A stretch of 64,000 bases of DNA from Streptomyces sp. CB09001 (GTDB lineage Bacteria; Actinomycetota; Actinomycetes; Streptomycetales; Streptomycetaceae), in NCBI RefSeq assembly GCF_003369795.1, contig NZ_CP026730.1, positions 7,307,001 to 7,371,000 on the forward strand, written 5' to 3'. The position numbers were made by a program, and so were the translations under genes. The notes beneath the pieces were generated by a model. That model worked only from the letters and a program-made list of their open reading frames with translations. It was not told the origin of the DNA and made no database searches. Position 1 is the stretch's first letter; the number at the start of each line of letters is the position of its first letter. Positions 52,194 to 60,372 of this stretch are shown here, one piece after another.

Positions 52194-53216
52194 TCAGGCC
52201 GCGCGGCGTTCGTCCAGGGGGCGGCGACGCAGACCCGCCCGCTGGAGCGCCGGGGGCACGAAGACCTGGTCGAGCGCGCCGACGTCGGTGCCCGGCGGGA
52301 CGATCTCGTCGATCCGGTCGAGCAGGTCGTCACCGAGGGCGACGTCGAGCCCGGCGAGCAGGTCGTCGAGGTGATCCATCGTGCGCGGCCCGACGATCGC
52401 ACTGGTCACGCCCGGGTGGGCGATGGTGAACGCCATCGCGAGGTGGGTCAGCGGCAGGCCCGCCTCGGCGGCGAGCGGGACGAGCCGTTCGACCGCGTCG
52501 AGACGGCGCTCGTCGCCGAGGTGCCGGACGAGCCCGGCGCGGCGCAGCTCGTTCGGCCCGCCCTTGCGCACCCGCCCCGTGAGCAGCCCCTGCCCGAGCG
52601 GGCCCCACACCAGCGTGCCCAGCCCGTGGCGCTGCGCGACCGGCAGCACCTCGCGTTCGATGCCGCGGTCGAGCAGCGAGTACGGCGGCTGCTCGGTGTG
52701 GAACCGGGCAAGACCGCGCCGCTCGGCGACCCACTGAGCCTCCACCAGGTCGGACGCCGGGGTCGTGGACGTGCCGATCGCACGGACCTTGCCGCTGCGG
52801 ATCAGGTCGGAGAGCACCGAGAGGGTCTCCTCGACGTCCGTGTCGGGATCCGGCCGGTGGATCTGGTAGAGATCGATGTGATCGGTCCCGAGGCGGCGCA
52901 GCGAGTCCTCCACGGCCGTCATGATCCAACGCCGTGAGGCGCCCCGCTGGTTGGGGTCGTCGCCCACCGGGCGGCTCACCTTGGTCGCGAGGACGACACG
53001 GTCGCGCCTCCCCCGGATCGCCTTGCCGACGACTTCCTCGGAGTCGCGGTAGGCGTCCGCGGTGTCGATCAGGTTGATCCCGGCGTCCAGCGCCTTGTGG
53101 ATGATGCGCGCGGAGTCGTCGGGGTCCGGATTTCCGACCGAGGTGGCGAACATCAGGGTGCCGAGTGCGTACGGGCTGACCTTGATGCCCGTGCGGCCGA
53201 GCGTGCGGTACTGCAT
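52194..53216 (-). CDS. Aldo/keto reductase
   Basis: The 340-residue TIM-barrel oxidoreductase has the AKR tetrad: Asp and Tyr in NLIDTADAYRDSEEVVGKA, Lys in VVLATKVSRP and His in LYQIHRPDPD. The NADPH-binding C-terminal motif includes HPGVTSAIVGPRTMDHLDDL. It matches the YajO/Gsp69-like class of Streptomyces AKRs. The ATG at 53216 begins the family's MQYRTLGRTGIKVSP. It is divergent from an XRE/MmyB regulator, a pairing common in actinomycetes, where the regulator controls the reductase in response to an electrophile or aldehyde. Confidence 0.93.
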   Translation of the reverse strand: MQYRTLGRTGIKVSPYALGTLMFATSVGNPDPDDSARIIHKALDAGINLIDTADAYRDSEEVVGKAIRGRRDRVVLATKVSRPVGDDPNQRGASRRWIMTAVEDSLRRLGTDHIDLYQIHRPDPDTDVEETLSVLSDLIRSGKVRAIGTSTTPASDLVEAQWVAERRGLARFHTEQPPYSLLDRGIEREVLPVAQRHGLGTLVWGPLGQGLLTGRVRKGGPNELRRAGLVRHLGDERRLDAVERLVPLAAEAGLPLTHLAMAFTIAHPGVTSAIVGPRTMDHLDDLLAGLDVALGDDLLDRIDEIVPPGTDVGALDQVFVPPALQRAGLRRRPLDERRAA

Positions 53217-53339
53217 GGCGGTCACGCCTTTCCTTGTGAAGGGACCCGGGCAGCGCACGGCACCGGCGAACCGGGCCGGCGAAACCCGCCGGCCTCCAGG
53301 GTGTGGCGCCGCCGCCCGCGGCGGGAGAGACGTCCTCGT

Positions 53340-53360
53340 CCAGGGACCGGCCGTCCCTGG
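53340..53360. promoter_or_regulatory. Inverted repeat CCAGGGAC-N5-GTCCCTGG, candidate operator
   Basis: Perfect 8-bp arms with a 5-base spacer lie in the 176-bp gap between aldo/keto reductase and XRE regulator, 33 bp before the XRE start. A likely binding site of the XRE protein. Confidence 0.6.
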
Positions 53361-53392
53361 CTGCGGACGGCGGCGCGGGGCATGGTGGGTGG

Positions 53393-54235
53393 GTGGACAG
53401 AACCGAGCTGGCCGATTTCCTGCGCCACTGCCGTACCCGACTCGCCCCTGCCGACGTGGGCCTCCCGCAGGGTGCGCGGCGCCGCACCCCGGGGCTGCGC
53501 CGCGAGGAGGTGGCGCAGCTGGCGGGCATGTCCGCAGACCACTACACACGGCTCGAACAGGCCAGGGGATCGCGTCCGTCCCGGCAGATGCTCGCGGCCG
53601 TCGCCCGCGCGCTGCGGCTGACCGACGACGAACGGGACCACCTGTTCCACCTGGCCGGCGAGGAGCCCTCGCGCGACCGCGCGCCCACGGACCACGTCCG
53701 CCCCGCCCTGCTGCTCCTCCTGGACCGGCTGACCGACGTCCCCGCCCAGGTGGTGAGCGACCGCGGCGACGTCCTCGCGCAGAACGCGATGGCCAAGGCG
53801 CTCCACGGCGACGCGTCCGCCCGTCGCGAGGCGGAGCACAACGTCGTCTGGCGCTTCTTCACGGACCCGGCCGCGCGGGAACACTTCCCGGCCGAGGACC
53901 ACGACCGGGCCGCCCGCGCGGCGGTGGCGGACCTGCGTGCCACCCTCGCCAAGCGCCCGGACGACGCGCGGCTGGCGGCACTCGTGCGCCGGCTGCGCGC
54001 CCGCAGCGAGGAGTTCTCCGCGCTCTGGGACAGCCACGAGGTCGCCGTGCGCCGTGGCGACGTCAAACGCTTCCTGCATCCGGTCGTCGGCCTGCTGGAG
54101 CTGGACTGCGAGGTGCTGCTGAGCCCCGAGCACGACCAGCGGCTCGTCGTGTACACCACCCGCCCCGGCAGCGAGTCCCACGAGCGGCTGGAACTGCTGC
54201 GCGTGGTCGGCCTCCAAAGCCTGACCAGCGGCTGA
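53393..54235 (+). CDS. XRE-family regulator with MmyB-like ligand domain
   Basis: The 280-residue protein has an N-terminal HTH (about 1-85; TPGLRREEVAQLAGMSADHY, TRLEQARGSRPSRQ) and a C-terminal MmyB-like PAS-type domain (about 105-275; NVVWRFFTDPAAREHF, HPVVGLLELDCEVL). GTG 53393 gives the normal start VDRTELADFLR; no competing start is in frame nearby. It is divergent from the aldo/keto reductase, its likely target. MmyB-type regulators are thought to bind fatty-acid-like or small hydrophobic ligands. Confidence 0.9.
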   Translation: MDRTELADFLRHCRTRLAPADVGLPQGARRRTPGLRREEVAQLAGMSADHYTRLEQARGSRPSRQMLAAVARALRLTDDERDHLFHLAGEEPSRDRAPTDHVRPALLLLLDRLTDVPAQVVSDRGDVLAQNAMAKALHGDASARREAEHNVVWRFFTDPAAREHFPAEDHDRAARAAVADLRATLAKRPDDARLAALVRRLRARSEEFSALWDSHEVAVRRGDVKRFLHPVVGLLELDCEVLLSPEHDQRLVVYTTRPGSESHERLELLRVVGLQSLTSG

Positions 54236-54242
54236 ACGGGAG

Positions 54243-54275
54243 GCGGACCGCGGCCTGGGGGAGGCCACGGTCCGC
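54243..54275. terminator. Hairpin between convergent XRE and GH16 genes
   Basis: GCGGACCG and CGGTCCGC plus an inner GGCC/GGCC pair make a stem with one internal mismatch and a 7-base G-rich loop, directly after the XRE stop. Confidence 0.75.
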
Positions 54276-54309
54276 TTCGGGGCCCGGGCACGCCGCGGGC
54301 CGGGGGCCG

Positions 54310-55167
54310 TCAGCCGTCGCTCGTGGTCACCTTCACCTCGTCGACCACCAGTTGCTGCGGGAAGGCGGTCGAGCCGTCGGGGTCGCCGGGCCAGTAGCCG
54401 CCGACCGCGAGGTTCAGGATGAGGAAGAACGGCTTGTCGAAGACCCACGTGTTGCCGCCCAGGTCGGCCGGCGTGCGGGTCTGGTAGACGTTGCCGTCGA
54501 CCGACCAGGTGATCCTGTCCGGCGCCCAGTCCACGGCGAAGGTGTGGAAGGCGTCGGCGAAGGCCTCACCGTTCGGCAGCGTGTAGGCCGCGCCGATGCC
54601 GCCCGAGCCGGAGTAGCCGGGTCCGTGGAGGGTGCCGTGGACCGTGGACGGCTCGAAGCCGACGTTCTCCATGACGTCGATCTCGCCCGAGTTGGGCCAG
54701 CCGACCTCGCCGATGTCCTGGCCCAGCATCCAGAACGCGGGCCAGATGCCCTGCCCGCGCGGGATCTTCATCCGGGCCTCGACGTGGCCGTAGGTCGCGG
54801 TGAACCTGCCGGAGGTGTTCAGCCGCGCGGAGGTGTACTCGCACGTGCCGTACCAGCACTGGTAGTTGCCCGGGTTCTCGCGGCGGGCCTCGATGACGAG
54901 GTTGCCCTGCCCGTCGAGCTTCGCGTTGTCGGTGCCGGGGGTGTAGTACTGCCGCTCGTGGTTGTTGACGTTGTCGCCGGTCTCGAGCTGCCACTTGGCG
55001 GCGTCGACGCCGGATCCGGCGGGTCCGTCGAAGGTGTCGGAGAACGTCACCGCCGCGGCGGTCTCCGGACCCCGTTCCGCCTGGGCGGGGGTCACCGCGG
55101 CGGCCGCGACGAGGGTGGCGGACAGGGTGGCGAGCAGGCAACTGCGGAGCAGTCGTGGGGAGGCCAT
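54310..55167 (-). CDS. Secreted GH16 endo-beta-1,3-glucanase (laminarinase)
   Basis: The 285-residue protein has a Sec signal (cleavage after AQA, about residue 30) and one GH16 domain. The catalytic motif is GEIDVMENVG with nucleophile E162, D164 and acid/base E167. The loop preceding it (FWMLGQDIGEVGWPNSGEID) and WQLETGDNVNNHERQYYTPG are typical of laminarinases rather than lichenases, carrageenases or agarases. There is no CBM. It lies between the GH64 gene and a convergent XRE gene, and together with GH64 would digest beta-1,3-glucan to short oligomers. Confidence 0.94.
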   Translation of the reverse strand: MASPRLLRSCLLATLSATLVAAAAVTPAQAERGPETAAAVTFSDTFDGPAGSGVDAAKWQLETGDNVNNHERQYYTPGTDNAKLDGQGNLVIEARRENPGNYQCWYGTCEYTSARLNTSGRFTATYGHVEARMKIPRGQGIWPAFWMLGQDIGEVGWPNSGEIDVMENVGFEPSTVHGTLHGPGYSGSGGIGAAYTLPNGEAFADAFHTFAVDWAPDRITWSVDGNVYQTRTPADLGGNTWVFDKPFFLILNLAVGGYWPGDPDGSTAFPQQLVVDEVKVTTSDG

Positions 55168-55181
55168 GTCTCTCCCTTTCG

Positions 55182-55211
55182 TGGGCCCGCTCCCACGGGG
55201 CGGGAGCGGGC
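55182..55211. promoter_or_regulatory. GC hairpin and CebR-like box between GH64 and GH16 genes
   Basis: GCCCGCTCCC and GGGAGCGGGC (55185-55211) form a 10-bp stem with 7-base loop after the GH64 gene, so it may terminate that transcript. Overlapping it on the minus strand, TGGGAGCGGGCCCA (55182-55195) matches the CebR box TGGGAGCGCTCCCA at 12 of 14 positions, 15 bp upstream of the GH16 start. Either or both roles are possible. Confidence 0.5.
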
Positions 55212-55266
55212 ACGGGGGTGGGGGGATGGTGGTGCGTCGGTTCGGGCGCGGGTGGGGCCGGCCCGG

Positions 55267-56460
55267 TCAGCCGAAGGACTCCAGCGTGATCGCCGCGTCC
55301 TTGGGGTCGCCGTCGTGCACCAGCGACTCGTGGTTGCCGACGTCGTCGAAGGCGAAGGCGTACGCCCGGCCGTCCTGCATCTGCCCGTGGACGAGGCGGG
55401 CGTAGTGGTTGGTGACGTCGTCCTGGTAGAAGCCGGAGTCGTCGGCGTCGGGCTGCTCGGAGTTGGTGAGCAGCGTGGAGCGGTTGTACGCGGCGCACAG
55501 GGTCCGCGAAATGGGGCCGCGCACCTGGTCGTTGGGGGCGTCGAGCTTGTTGTAGCAGCCGAAGACCGAGTCCGAGTCCGGCTTCTCGAAGGAGGTCACC
55601 ACCGCGCCGCTGCCGTCGGTGAAGTCCATCCTGCCGCCGTTCACCCTGCCGAAGAACTTCGTGTCCGGCTGCTCCTTGAACGGCGTCACCGTCAGCGTCT
55701 CGGCGGCGTACTTGCTCCATACGCGGTCGATGTAGTCGTCCAGCACACCGGCGGGCAGGTCGCCGGAGCCGACGCCGTGCCCGGGCGCCAGGACGCGCAG
55801 CGGCGAGCCGTCGCCCCGGGTCTGGACCAGCCCTTCCCAGCCGCCGCCCTGCTGGGCGAGCCCGTCGGCGACCGCCTTGTACCCGCCGGGCTTCAGCGAA
55901 CCGGTCTGCTTCGTGGAGCCGTCGCCCGCGGTCAGGCCGACGGAGTAGGGGGCCGAGAACATGTCCACCTGGGTGGAGTTGATCCACAGCCCGGAGTCGT
56001 TGAGCGTGTACTCGGTCCAGTTGAACAGCGTGTCGTGGTTGGGGTCGTCGGCGTTCTGGACGGCGGGCTGCACGAGGCCGCCGTCGGCGAGCCGGAAGTC
56101 GAGCTTCTTGCCGTACGAGAAGTAGACGCGGCCCGAGAACTTCGGAAGCTGAACGGTCTTTGACCCGCCGTTTGCGGGGCCCGTGAACGAGGCGTCGGGC
56201 GCCGGGACGGGCGGGGCGCCACCGGCCGGCCAGGCGTGGAAGGCGCCGCTCTCGTCGGCGTATCCCTGCTGCCCCGAGGCGAGTTCGGTGCCGATCACGG
56301 AGACGTAGACCTGCTCGGCACTGCCCGAGTCGTCCTTCAGGGTGAGCGGGATGGTGTCCGGTACGGCCGATGCCGGTTCGGCGGGCCCGACGACGACGGC
56401 GACGGCGCCGATCGACGCCGCGACGGCCAGGGACGCCGTCAGCTTGCGTGGGGAAAGCAC
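55267..56460 (-). CDS. Secreted GH64 endo-beta-1,3-glucanase (second of two)
   Basis: The 397-residue protein is a paralogue of the GH64 enzyme at 34.8-36 kb. It has a Sec signal (cleavage after ASA, about residue 33), the catalytic pair E150 in NWTEYTLND and D166 in STQVDMFS, and end motif AFAFDDVGNHESLVHDG. GTG 56460 is preceded by AAGGAGG at ideal spacing; longer readings are rejected. Divergence from the first copy is spread along the protein, indicating an old duplication or separate acquisition rather than a recent copy. The promoter differs too (no TGAGAGCGCTCTCA box), so the two may be expressed under different conditions. Confidence 0.94.
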   Translation of the reverse strand: MLSPRKLTASLAVAASIGAVAVVVGPAEPASAVPDTIPLTLKDDSGSAEQVYVSVIGTELASGQQGYADESGAFHAWPAGGAPPVPAPDASFTGPANGGSKTVQLPKFSGRVYFSYGKKLDFRLADGGLVQPAVQNADDPNHDTLFNWTEYTLNDSGLWINSTQVDMFSAPYSVGLTAGDGSTKQTGSLKPGGYKAVADGLAQQGGGWEGLVQTRGDGSPLRVLAPGHGVGSGDLPAGVLDDYIDRVWSKYAAETLTVTPFKEQPDTKFFGRVNGGRMDFTDGSGAVVTSFEKPDSDSVFGCYNKLDAPNDQVRGPISRTLCAAYNRSTLLTNSEQPDADDSGFYQDDVTNHYARLVHGQMQDGRAYAFAFDDVGNHESLVHDGDPKDAAITLESFG

Positions 56461-56489
56461 ACGGTCCTCCTTGGTGTGGGGGGACCTGT

Positions 56490-56527
56490 AGCGTTGTAGT
56501 CCTTCCCTGTGCATGTCAACTAGTTGA
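56490..56527 (-). promoter_or_regulatory. Promoter and TCAACTAGTTGA palindrome upstream of second GH64
   Basis: On the minus strand TTGACA (56519-56514) is followed by a TACAAC-like -10 near 56498. It overlaps the perfect 12-bp palindrome TCAACTAGTTGA (56516-56527), AT-rich in a GC-rich background, a plausible operator. Confidence 0.45.
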
Positions 56528-56629
56528 ACGAGATCAATCGGAAGAAGGCGCTCCGGGTTCGGAAGGTGAAGTGGAGGGAAGCTGTGCCCGCCGGATGCCG
56601 TGTGTACCGGGGGCGTTGCGGTCCGCTCA

Positions 56630-56659
56630 TTGACATGTCCGCCGTCAATTACGATCCTG
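56630..56659 (+). promoter_or_regulatory. Promoter upstream of the GH43 arabinan-type gene
   Basis: TTGACA (56630-56635) and GATCCT near 56653-56658, 17 bp apart. TTGAC-N9-GTCAA (56630-56648) is a short inverted repeat over the -35. It shares TTGACATG with the divergent GH64 promoter. Confidence 0.4.
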
Positions 56660-56713
56660 GAACCGCTGCCAACTTCCATCGATGTACATCACGGCCCGTG
56701 GAAGCGGAGGGAC

Positions 56714-57823
56714 ATGCCGCCCCTGACCGGAAGCCCGCCGAACGGGACCCGGAAGCCAGCCCGTCGCGTTCGCCGCACCGTCGCCGCCCTGGTCTCCGGT
56801 GCCCTCGTCGCCCTCCTGCTCCTGGTGTCCTCCGCCGGGCCCGCGCAGGCGGACCGGACCGCTCTGCGGGCCGCCGATCCGAGCGTGATCCGGGTCGGCG
56901 GCACCTATGTCCCGGTGCAGTCCACCGGGGGTGGCATCGCCGTACGCCAGGCCGCTTCCACGGCCGCGCTCGCGGCGGCGCCCGCCCGCCAGGTGTGGTC
57001 GGACGCACGTGGCCGCGGCGAGGTGTGGGCGCCCGAGATCGTGCGGGACGGCGGCCGCTACCACATCTACTTCACGGCCGGTCGGGGCGCGGCCCACCGG
57101 ATGTACGTGATCAGCTCCACCGCCGCCGACAGCGGCTACACGGCCGAGACCGAACTGGCCCTGCCGGACGACAAGTGGGCCATCGACGGCACCCTGTTCA
57201 CCTTCGAGGGGCAGCGGTGGTTCGTCTGGTCGGGCTGGGCCGGCGACACCAACGTCGAACAGAACCTCTACATCGCGCGGATGAGCAGCCCGACCACACC
57301 GACCGGGGCGCGGTACGTCATCTCGCAACCGAGGGAGAGCTGGGAGCGGGTGGTGGGCAACCCGTTCATCAACGAGGGCCCCGAGCCCGTCAAGGACCCG
57401 AACGGGCAGTTGCACATCGCCTACTCCGCCAACGGCAGCTGGAGCGACCAGTACTGCCTGGCCGACCTGCGGCTGCGGGCCGGCGGCGACCCGACGTACG
57501 TGTGGGACTGGTACAAGTCCAACGGCTGCCTCTTCGGGTCCCACCGCGCCACGATGATGGCGGGCTGGGACCCCACCCTGTACGTCGACGGGCCCGGTCA
57601 CCACAGCTTCGTCCTGCTCGACGGCGACATCGCCACGAGCCCGCCCGCCGGCCCCAGGTTCCCCCTGATGTTCCACGCGGTCGCGAAGGGGACGCCGTAC
57701 TCGTGGGAGAACCGGTACTGGTACACCGGCACCTTCTGCTGGTGGGGCGGGACCACCTACAGCCGGGCCAACGTCCCGGGCCCCACCAGCGACACCGGCT
57801 GGAGCCTCAAGTTCTTCGAGTAG
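56714..57823 (+). CDS. Secreted GH43 enzyme, arabinofuranosidase/arabinanase type
   Basis: The 369-residue protein has a long basic leader and a Sec-type helix (TVAALVSGALVALLLLVSS, cleavage after AQA). The five-bladed propeller has all three GH43 catalytic residues: base D55 in AADPSVIRVGGTYV, pKa-modulator D158 in WAIDGTLF and acid E221 in INEGPEPVKDPNG. The overall pattern fits GH43 exo-arabinanase/arabinofuranosidases of Streptomyces. ATG 56714 follows GGAGGG and is preferred over an upstream in-frame start. It is divergent from GH64 and only distantly related to the GH43 protein at 15.8-17.2 kb. Confidence 0.9.
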   Translation: MPPLTGSPPNGTRKPARRVRRTVAALVSGALVALLLLVSSAGPAQADRTALRAADPSVIRVGGTYVPVQSTGGGIAVRQAASTAALAAAPARQVWSDARGRGEVWAPEIVRDGGRYHIYFTAGRGAAHRMYVISSTAADSGYTAETELALPDDKWAIDGTLFTFEGQRWFVWSGWAGDTNVEQNLYIARMSSPTTPTGARYVISQPRESWERVVGNPFINEGPEPVKDPNGQLHIAYSANGSWSDQYCLADLRLRAGGDPTYVWDWYKSNGCLFGSHRATMMAGWDPTLYVDGPGHHSFVLLDGDIATSPPAGPRFPLMFHAVAKGTPYSWENRYWYTGTFCWWGGTTYSRANVPGPTSDTGWSLKFFE

Positions 57824-57855
57824 GGACGTCGCGTCGGAGCGCGGAGCGGTCCCGC

Positions 57856-58326
57856 TCAGGGCGCCAGGGACCAGCGCGGCGCCACTCCGGCGAGCCCGCA
57901 GACGAGGAAGTACAGCGGGATGGGGGCGGTGTAGGGCGAGTCGCCGTCGGGGCCGTGGACCAGGCGCGGCCCGGCTGGGCGGCCGCCCGGCCGGGACCGG
58001 GTCCAGGACGGGTCGCCGACGACGTAGTGGGTGCCGGACGGCCACGCGATCCCGATGTCGGACCCGGAGGGCACGATCCACCACCAGAGCCCCTCGTCGG
58101 CGAACACGCAGCCCGCACGGGGAAGGCGTGCCAGGATGCGTTCGCCGTGGGCCGCACAGGTGCCCACGGCGTCGTGCCCCAGTTCGGCGCGGAGTCCGGC
58201 GGGGAGGCTGAGCAAGGCCGGGCCCGGACGCCGTCGGCGGGGTGGACGGGTGGCACCGGACGAGCACGGGCGGTCACGGACGGTGGCTGCGGACGGACGT
58301 GGATCACGGGTGTGCTGCAGGTCCAT
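57856..58326 (-). CDS. Hypothetical actinomycete protein next to XRE regulator
   Basis: The 156-residue protein is of a type often found beside XRE-DUF5753 genes in Streptomyces, without known function. The N-terminal 45 residues are Arg/Pro-rich and variable. The conserved core contains AELGHDAVGTCAAHGERILA, CVFADEGLWWWIVPSGSDIG and THYVVGDPSW, a Trp-rich soluble domain. AAAGGACC precedes the ATG. It is divergent from the XRE gene with a 281-bp gap, in which no clear operator was seen. Confidence 0.7.
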   Translation of the reverse strand: MDLQHTRDPRPSAATVRDRPCSSGATRPPRRRRPGPALLSLPAGLRAELGHDAVGTCAAHGERILARLPRAGCVFADEGLWWWIVPSGSDIGIAWPSGTHYVVGDPSWTRSRPGGRPAGPRLVHGPDGDSPYTAPIPLYFLVCGLAGVAPRWSLAP

Positions 58327-58607
58327 GGGGGGTGGTCCTTTGGCCGCGACGGACGGCAGGAGAACGTTGTCGTGCGAGATCGCCCCATGGGTGGGGGACG
58401 GTCTCCAGCAGGACGGTCCTGGTGTGAGGATCGAAAAGCGCAGGAATCGCAGGGGGCGGTGGAGCCACTGTGTCATCCGTCAACAACCGTGCGCAACCAG
58501 CAAGTTGAAATTTGCAGCGGACAGGATGCATGCTCCTGCGGCGGGACGGAGCCCGTGACAGACTGGCGTGTCCGGGCCCGGGCGCGGGACGGCGAAGGGG
58601 AGACGGT

Positions 58608-59483
58608 GTGACCGCGGAGACCGACTGGGGCGGAGCACCCTCCGTGCTGCGGATGATCCTCGGCAGGCAGTTGGAGGAGCTGCGCACCCGCGCCGGTCTC
58701 ACGTTCGAGCAGGCCGGCGAGGCGATCGGGGTGAGCCACTCCACCATCCGCCGGCTGGAGGCGGCGAAGGTGGCCCGGCTGCGCCTCCCGGACGTCGAGA
58801 AGCTGCTCCAGATCTACGGTGTCCGCGACCAGCAGGAGATCGACACCTTCCTGAAGTCGGCGCGGGAGGCGAACAAGCGCGGCTGGTGGCACACCTACCG
58901 CGACGTCATGCCGGACTGGTTCGCGGCGTACCTGAGCCTGGAACAGGCGGCCCTGCACATCCGCGCCTACGAGGCCGGGTTCGTGCACGGCCTGCTGCAG
59001 ACCCCGGCCTACGCGCGGGCCCTGCTGAGCGCCGGCAACCCGCACGCCTCCTCCGTGGACACCGAGCGGCGGGTGGCCCTGCGCATGCGGCGCCAGGAGA
59101 TCCTCACCCGCCCCTGTCCGCCCCGCCTGTGGGTCGTGATGGACGAAACGGTCCTGCGCTGGCCCGTCGGAGGAACCGAGGTGATGCGGCGCCAGGTGGA
59201 CCACCTGATCGAGGTGGGACGGCTGCCCCACGTGACACTCCAGATCATGCCGTTCGCCGGGGGCCCGCACCCCGCCATGCGGGCCGGCGCGTTCGACCTC
59301 TTCCGGTTCCGGGCCCCCGAACTTCCCGACATCGTCTACCTCGGCGGACTCGTGGGCGCCGTCTACCTGGACAAGGGCGACGACGTGGTGGTCTACCGCG
59401 AGGCCCTGGACCGCCTGGGCGCCCAGGCGGTACCGGCCCGAGGCACCGAGGAACTCCTCGGCGCGCTGCGCAAGGAGCTGTGA
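58608..59483 (+). CDS. XRE-family regulator with DUF5753
   Basis: The 291-residue protein has an N-terminal HTH (about 15-75; LTFEQAGEAIGVSHSTIRRL) and a C-terminal DUF5753 domain (about 100-285; YLSLEQAALHIRAYEAGFVH, GLLQTPAYARALL, LPHVTLQIMPFAGGPHPAM). GTG 58608 follows AAGGGGAG. Such regulators are numerous in Streptomyces and usually sit beside a DUF397 gene or, as here, a partner of another family. The methyltransferase gene starts 44 bp downstream, probably in the same transcript. Confidence 0.9.
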   Translation: MTAETDWGGAPSVLRMILGRQLEELRTRAGLTFEQAGEAIGVSHSTIRRLEAAKVARLRLPDVEKLLQIYGVRDQQEIDTFLKSAREANKRGWWHTYRDVMPDWFAAYLSLEQAALHIRAYEAGFVHGLLQTPAYARALLSAGNPHASSVDTERRVALRMRRQEILTRPCPPRLWVVMDETVLRWPVGGTEVMRRQVDHLIEVGRLPHVTLQIMPFAGGPHPAMRAGAFDLFRFRAPELPDIVYLGGLVGAVYLDKGDDVVVYREALDRLGAQAVPARGTEELLGALRKEL

Positions 59484-59527
59484 GGACTTCCACCCGTACC
59501 GCACCACCCCATGGAGAGAGGCGAACG

Positions 59528-60343
59528 ATGTCCGACAGCGGATGGCCGGCCGACCGGATCGACACCGAGCACGCGCACTCGGCGCGGATCTACGACTACA
59601 TCCTGGGAGGGAAGGACTACTACCCCGCCGACCGGGAGGCGGGGGACGCGATGGCCGGGGAATGGCCCGCCCTGCCCGTGCACATGCGCGCCAACCGGGA
59701 CTGGATGAACCGAGCGGTGCGATGGCTGGCCGAGGAGGCGGGCGTCCGTCAGTTCCTCGACATCGGCACCGGCATTCCCACCTCGCCCAACCTGCACGAG
59801 ATAGCGCAGTCGGTGGCCCCCGAGTCACGCGTGGTCTACGTGGACAACGACCCCATCGTCCTCACCCTGTCCCAGGGTCTGCTGTCCAGTACGCCGGAGG
59901 GCCGGACGACGTACATCGAGGCGGACTTCCAGCGCCCCGAAGCCGTCCTCGAATCCGACGAGTTCCGCAAGACGCTGGACCTGGGCAGCCCCGTCGCGCT
60001 CACCGTGATCGCGATCGTCCACTTCGTCCTGGACGAGGACGACGCGGTCGGCATCGTCCGCCGCCTCCTGGAGCCCCTGCCCGCGGGAAGCTACCTGGCG
60101 ATGACCATCGGCACCGCCGAGTTCGCCCCCGAGGAGGTGGGCCGGGTCGCGCGCGAGTACGCGGCGCGCGACATGCCGATGCGGCTGCGGACCATCGACG
60201 AGGCGCACGAGTTCTTCGAAGGGCTGGAGCTGGTCGCACCGGGCATCGTCCAGGTCCACAAGTGGCATCCGGACGGCACCGGCGAGCAGGGCATCCGGGA
60301 CGAGGACATCGCGATGTACGGGGCGGTGGCTCGCAAGCCGTGA
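59528..60343 (+). CDS. SAV2177-type SAM-dependent methyltransferase (DUF574)
   Basis: The 271-residue protein has the hallmarks of this actinomycete family: HSARIYDYILGGKDYYPAD near the N-terminus, SAM-binding FLDIGTGIPTSPNLHEIA, the adenine-side acidic VVYVDNDPIVL, and IVHFVLDEDDAV. The substrate of the family is unknown. GGAGAGAGG precedes the ATG. Its frequent linkage to XRE-DUF5753 genes suggests a regulated modification linked to development or secondary metabolism; this is inference. Confidence 0.92.
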   Translation: MSDSGWPADRIDTEHAHSARIYDYILGGKDYYPADREAGDAMAGEWPALPVHMRANRDWMNRAVRWLAEEAGVRQFLDIGTGIPTSPNLHEIAQSVAPESRVVYVDNDPIVLTLSQGLLSSTPEGRTTYIEADFQRPEAVLESDEFRKTLDLGSPVALTVIAIVHFVLDEDDAVGIVRRLLEPLPAGSYLAMTIGTAEFAPEEVGRVAREYAARDMPMRLRTIDEAHEFFEGLELVAPGIVQVHKWHPDGTGEQGIRDEDIAMYGAVARKP

Positions 60344-60372
60344 CGACCCGCACACCATGACGGCCGGCCGGC

